Below are positions 6,831 to 9,667 of a stretch of DNA of 9,667 nucleotides, in pieces (position 1 is the stretch's first letter; the number at the start of each line of letters is the position of its first letter). Where the stretch lies: positions 1 to 9,667 of the forward strand of contig JAGOEF010000044.1 in assembly GCA_017997855.1 (NCBI GenBank). Direction: 5' to 3'. The translations under genes were made by a program, and so were the position numbers. Source of the DNA: Bacteroidales bacterium. GTDB lineage: Bacteria > Bacteroidota > Bacteroidia > Bacteroidales > ML635J-15. The notes below the pieces were generated by a model. It was not told the origin of the DNA and searched no databases. It worked only from the letters and a program-made list of their open reading frames with translations.

Positions 6831-8742
6831 ACTGCTTTTCAGCCTTTTAATACTGGTCATCGTTGCGATAGCGGCATGCAAACCATCGGATAAAAAAGCC
6901 AAACTCGAATGGGAAGTCAATGATGTGTCATGGCTCACAAACTATTTACCCGAAACTACCGAAAATAAAGTGTTATGGCTTGATTACGAAGGTGCCATCC
7001 ATGGTTTTACAGCCCCAAGTGCACGTCAGACAGATAATGGCCTATTCAATTTCGAGTTCACGGTTAAAAATACTTCGGACAAGGCACAGCGTTACTATTA
7101 CAAGGTATATTACCAAAACGAAACCTACAAAAACCCTGAACTTGGTAGCAATTCAAACAAAATACACCCTTATGCCCACGAAAACTTTTATGGTTCATGG
7201 GAAGACTCGCTGACAGGGTTCAAACCCATTGGAGAAATAGGCAGCGGTGAAGAAAAAACAATTCATGATGGTTTTCGGATTGTGGGTAATCCGCGTAACG
7301 AAGAAATGTATTTTTTCGAAGGAAAAAACGATAGATGGAAACGAAATCCACGGGTGGGCTCATATAGTAGTTTATTAATTGTTGTTACTGATGAAGACCT
7401 AAAAAGAATTCCGGATTATATACAGTTCATCGGAAAACAAAGTTCACTTGGATTTATTAGCCCATACTATTATTTTTTGTTTGGTGAAGGCAAAGAACTA
7501 ACGAATACTTTCGTGGCAAAATACGACGACATTATTAATCTAAAAGCCACTCCTGATCTTGGCAAAGGTGTATTTGTGGAGGAATATAATTTTAGAGACA
7601 ACCCAGATTTCAAGAAATATTTTGATTGCCGTTGCGGAAATGATGCTAAAATTTTTGAAGAAGCCACGGTTACCCAGTTTGTACATTATGTTGATCCATC
7701 ATCGAAGTTCAATAATATTCCTGTGATTGCCGACGTTGTTGGCGAAGGCTACAGCAAAGAGGAATATAATTGGAACCGCGCTTTCTGTAAGAAAGAAGAA
7801 CTGATTGGCACTACGCCTCAAACTGCCAAATACCCATGTCGCAGCATAGTATCCGATTCGGTAAACAAAAAAATAATTATTAAAAACCCGGCTACTACCT
7901 ATGGAGAATGGCGAAAAGAAAATGTAGGCATCATCACAAGACATGGCTTTACCTATGGAAAAATAACCGTTAAGGCAAAACTCACCGAGTTATTGAATGA
8001 AGATAACGTATGGAATGGACTTACGAATGCCATATGGATGATTTACCAAGGTGGCACAGGTCAGGAAAAAGGCTGGAATTTGCGCCGTCCCTGCAAGAAA
8101 AAAGGCTATATGGCCACCTACTGGGGCGGACGTAACGACAAACGGGTTGAACGCGTTGGCTATTCCGAAATCGATTTCGAGATACTAAAAACAGTACCGT
8201 ATTGCCCTGCCAACGAGTTTCCGCCGGTATATGCCGAGCACAATGCCAATCAGAAAAGACCTGCCGATTGGAATATTGACTTTCCTGAAGATGTAAAACA
8301 ACGTGACCACGAAATCGCAGTGTGTTGCACCAATTGGGACATGGCCTGCCAATCGCCCGACAAATTTGCCAGTGGGTGCAACGAAATTTCTTACCAGGGT
8401 AAAACGTTCTGGTGGCACCGCTGGGAAGATGTTTACCGTGCTGTAACCGAAAAATATTTTATTGCTGATGATGAGGTCTTTGGTGGAGATTATTACTATT
8501 TTCAAATTGACTGGCAACCCGATAAAATTATTTGGCGGATCGGACCCGAAAAAAACAAGCTTTTTGTGGTTGGCTATGTTGACGAAAGCATAAGTATGAT
8601 TCCCAACAACCAAATGCTGCTGATTGTTACCCAGGAATTCCATAACACACAATGGTGGCCCGGTAGTCCTTACCTGCAAGAAAATATACCATTCCCAAAA
8701 AATGATATCTTTGGAGAAATTTTCGAAATTACCATAGAATAA
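6817..8742 (+). CDS. Lipoprotein with GH16-like glycoside hydrolase domain and uncharacterised N-terminal half
   Basis: A 641-residue envelope lipoprotein. The ATG at 6817 is chosen because it starts a clear lipoprotein signal (MNLNK, hydrophobic core 6-20, lipobox IAAC, lipidated Cys21); in-frame starts back to 6700 would put a long polar stretch first. It overlaps the upstream gene by 14 bp. Residues 360-640 show GH16 hallmarks: a GxITRHGFTYGKITVKAKL-like strand pair (371-389), the catalytic EIDFE at 451-455 (Glu451 nucleophile, Asp453, Glu455 acid/base), and YFQIDWQPDKIIWRIG (561-576), matching the family's FDWQP-IxW strand. The five-residue motif is the regular-strand type, as in lichenases and xyloglucan transferases, not the ExDxxE laminarinase type. 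GH16 enzymes cleave or rearrange beta-glucans or galactans; the substrate here is unknown. Residues 30-345 look beta-rich and match nothing I know. The mature protein has ten further Cys, several in a Cys-rich insert at 463-521. It may trim or bind the glycan made by the cluster (inference). Confidence 0.86.
   Translation: MNLNKLLFSLLILVIVAIAACKPSDKKAKLEWEVNDVSWLTNYLPETTENKVLWLDYEGAIHGFTAPSARQTDNGLFNFEFTVKNTSDKAQRYYYKVYYQNETYKNPELGSNSNKIHPYAHENFYGSWEDSLTGFKPIGEIGSGEEKTIHDGFRIVGNPRNEEMYFFEGKNDRWKRNPRVGSYSSLLIVVTDEDLKRIPDYIQFIGKQSSLGFISPYYYFLFGEGKELTNTFVAKYDDIINLKATPDLGKGVFVEEYNFRDNPDFKKYFDCRCGNDAKIFEEATVTQFVHYVDPSSKFNNIPVIADVVGEGYSKEEYNWNRAFCKKEELIGTTPQTAKYPCRSIVSDSVNKKIIIKNPATTYGEWRKENVGIITRHGFTYGKITVKAKLTELLNEDNVWNGLTNAIWMIYQGGTGQEKGWNLRRPCKKKGYMATYWGGRNDKRVERVGYSEIDFEILKTVPYCPANEFPPVYAEHNANQKRPADWNIDFPEDVKQRDHEIAVCCTNWDMACQSPDKFASGCNEISYQGKTFWWHRWEDVYRAVTEKYFIADDEVFGGDYYYFQIDWQPDKIIWRIGPEKNKLFVVGYVDESISMIPNNQMLLIVTQEFHNTQWWPGSPYLQENIPFPKNDIFGEIFEITIE
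8706..8713 (+). promoter_or_regulatory. Possible internal -7 element ahead of the response regulator
   Basis: TATCTTTG matches TAnnTTTG exactly inside the last codons of the GH16 lipoprotein gene, 39 bases before the regulator's ATG. It could give the two-component genes their own transcript. No TTTG lies at the expected -33 position, and an exact six-base match is expected a few times by chance in a window this long, so support is weak. Confidence 0.22.
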
Positions 8743-8752
8743 AACCCCGTTC

Positions 8753-9457
8753 ATGGAAAACCGTAATAAAATCCTGATTGTTGACGATGATTCCGATATC
8801 AGGGAATTTCTATCGTATAATCTGGGTCGCGAAGGCTATGAAGTCCATTGCGCAGCGAATGGAATCGAAGCAATTCAAAAAGCCGGGCAAACCAATCCTG
8901 ACCTGATTCTGCTTGACATAATGATGCCCGGAGCCGATGGTATCGAAGTGTGCCAGCAACTTCGTGAACTACCCGAAATGAACCGGGTAATCATTGTTTT
9001 CCTTACAGCCCGGTCCGAAGATTATTCACAAATTGCTGGGTTTGATGCTGGGGCTGACGATTACATTACCAAACCGGTGAAACCAAAAATTATAGTAAAA
9101 AAAATCGAATCCCTGCTGCGACACCACAACCGGTTATTGAACGACTTGAAAAAGCCGGAAGAAAATAAACACAGTAAATTTGTTTTCAGCAACCTGAGCA
9201 TCGATATCGAAATGCACCGCATCGAAAAAGACGGAATTGAAATTCTGCTCCCCAAGAAAGAGTTTAAACTGTTGAAGCTGCTCATCTCAAAACCCGGCAA
9301 GGTGTTTACCCGCGACGAAATATACTACGCAATCTGGGGTAACAAAGTGGTTGTTGGCGACAGAACCATCGATGTACACGTTCGTAAATTACGCGAAAAA
9401 ATCGGGGATGATTTTATTAAGACGATGAAAGGAATCGGTTATAAGTTCGAATTTTAA
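8753..9457 (+). CDS. OmpR/PhoB-family response regulator transcription factor
   Basis: A 234-residue cytoplasmic response regulator of full family length. The receiver domain covers residues 5-122. It has the acidic pocket DDD at 11-13, the phosphoacceptor Asp55 in LLDIMMPG, Thr85 in FLTAR and Lys107 in ITKPVK, so all catalytic and switch residues are intact. A winged-helix DNA-binding domain covers about 142-233, with LLPKKEFKLLKLL (165-177), the recognition helix around 203-215 (DRTIDVHVRKLRE) and the terminal wing GIGYKF. The linker is basic and Lys/Asn-rich. The ATG lies 10 bp after the GH16 lipoprotein stop, so it is probably co-transcribed with the envelope genes. Its partner is most likely the sensor that begins 88 bp downstream. 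Target genes cannot be told from this window. Confidence 0.95.
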   Translation: MENRNKILIVDDDSDIREFLSYNLGREGYEVHCAANGIEAIQKAGQTNPDLILLDIMMPGADGIEVCQQLRELPEMNRVIIVFLTARSEDYSQIAGFDAGADDYITKPVKPKIIVKKIESLLRHHNRLLNDLKKPEENKHSKFVFSNLSIDIEMHRIEKDGIEILLPKKEFKLLKLLISKPGKVFTRDEIYYAIWGNKVVVGDRTIDVHVRKLREKIGDDFIKTMKGIGYKFEF

Positions 9458-9465
9458 TCAATTGA

Positions 9466-9549
9466 ATGAACCGGATTAAGACATTACCGAACATGAAAGA
9501 ATTCATTTATGTAAGATTCCATCGGACCAATAAAAATAAACTCAGATGA
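9466..9549 (+). CDS. Possible 27-residue leader ORF between regulator and sensor kinase
   Basis: An ATG at 9466 opens a 27-codon frame (begins MNRIKTLPNMKEF) whose TGA overlaps the next gene's ATG in an ATGA junction, the classic layout for translational coupling. The peptide is basic, with no membrane segment or known motif. It fills almost the whole 88-bp gap between the response regulator and the sensor. It has no Shine-Dalgarno, and a frame this short is easily accidental, so it may equally be plain leader sequence. Confidence 0.15.
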   Translation: MNRIKTLPNMKEFIYVRFHRTNKNKLR

Positions 9550-9667
9550 AAGCATACTCTTCAAACAATCTGGCTTTGCTGTTCTCGGTAGTGTTGAGCT
9601 TTCTGCTTACGGGTTTTATTTCGATTACCAATCTCTATTATTACCACAACATTCAGTGGCTTCATGC
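9546..9667 (+). CDS. Membrane sensor protein, probably the cognate histidine kinase (N-terminus only)
   Basis: Only the first 40 codons are inside the window. The reading begins MKAYSSNNLALLFSVVLSFL and continues with a strongly hydrophobic helix at about residues 9-30, then YYYHNIQWLH. A short polar N-terminus, one long membrane helix and aromatic residues after it are typical of PhoR-like sensor kinases that follow OmpR-type regulators in Bacteroidota. The frame has a stop at 9537-9539 just upstream, so the ATG at 9546 is the first possible ATG start. No kinase motif (H-box, N, G1, F, G2) is visible because the gene runs off the edge. The kinase call therefore rests on position after the regulator and on the helix. 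Confidence 0.6.
   Translation, partial: MKAYSSNNLALLFSVVLSFLLTGFISITNLYYYHNIQWLH

Noticed and set aside
8185..8754. Minus-strand open frame of 189 codons opposite the GH16 domain
   Set aside because: The plus strand here encodes the catalytic EIDFE and FQIDWQP motifs; the antisense translation shows nothing recognisable.
9458..9465. TCAATTGA palindrome after the response regulator stop
   Set aside because: It is only 8 bases, AT-rich, with no loop or U-tract, so neither a terminator nor a convincing operator.

Overview
The window reads as a chromosomal segment from a member of the Bacteroidota, probably class Bacteroidia. Four things point there. The incomplete gene on the minus strand is the EF-G2-type elongation factor paralogue typical of that phylum. 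Start codons lack Shine-Dalgarno sequences. The one good intergenic promoter has the Bacteroidota TTTG / TAnnTTTG form. The flippase, lipoprotein and OmpR-type regulator also look Bacteroidota-like. Genus cannot be fixed from this sequence.

Layout. Positions 1-1982 (minus strand) carry the first 660 codons of an EF-G paralogue. Its fold and domain IV are conserved, but its GTPase centre is altered: the catalytic His of the G3 box is Leu, and switch I and the G4 box are degenerate. A 139-bp divergent intergenic region (1983-2121) holds its likely promoter and a small hairpin near the predicted 5' end of its transcript. From 2122 to the right edge everything is on the plus strand and tightly packed: a Wzx/MOP-type flippase (2122-3666), a polyprenyl-phosphate family-2 glycosyltransferase with two C-terminal membrane helices (3680-4672), a membrane-anchored extracytoplasmic protein with two duplicated beta-sandwich-like modules and an FG-GAP-like propeller (4650-6830), a lipoprotein with a GH16-like catalytic domain (6817-8742), an OmpR/PhoB-type response regulator (8753-9457), and the start of a membrane sensor protein, most likely the cognate histidine kinase (9546-9667, cut by the window). 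Gaps are 13 bp, -23 bp, -14 bp, 10 bp and 88 bp, so a single operon is likely.

How the genes may work together (inference). The flippase and the GtrB/DPM1-like transferase would supply or move a lipid-linked sugar across the inner membrane. The anchored propeller protein and the GH16 lipoprotein would bind, scaffold or trim the resulting glycan on the outer side. The two-component pair could sense the envelope or glycan state. No polymerase, priming transferase, ligase or SusC/D pair is visible here, so the window may show only part of a larger locus. I could not match the anchored propeller protein or the N-terminal half of the GH16 lipoprotein to a named family. That five-gene combination is the best candidate for an undescribed system. 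No tRNA, rRNA, CRISPR array, insertion sequence or intrinsic terminator was found.
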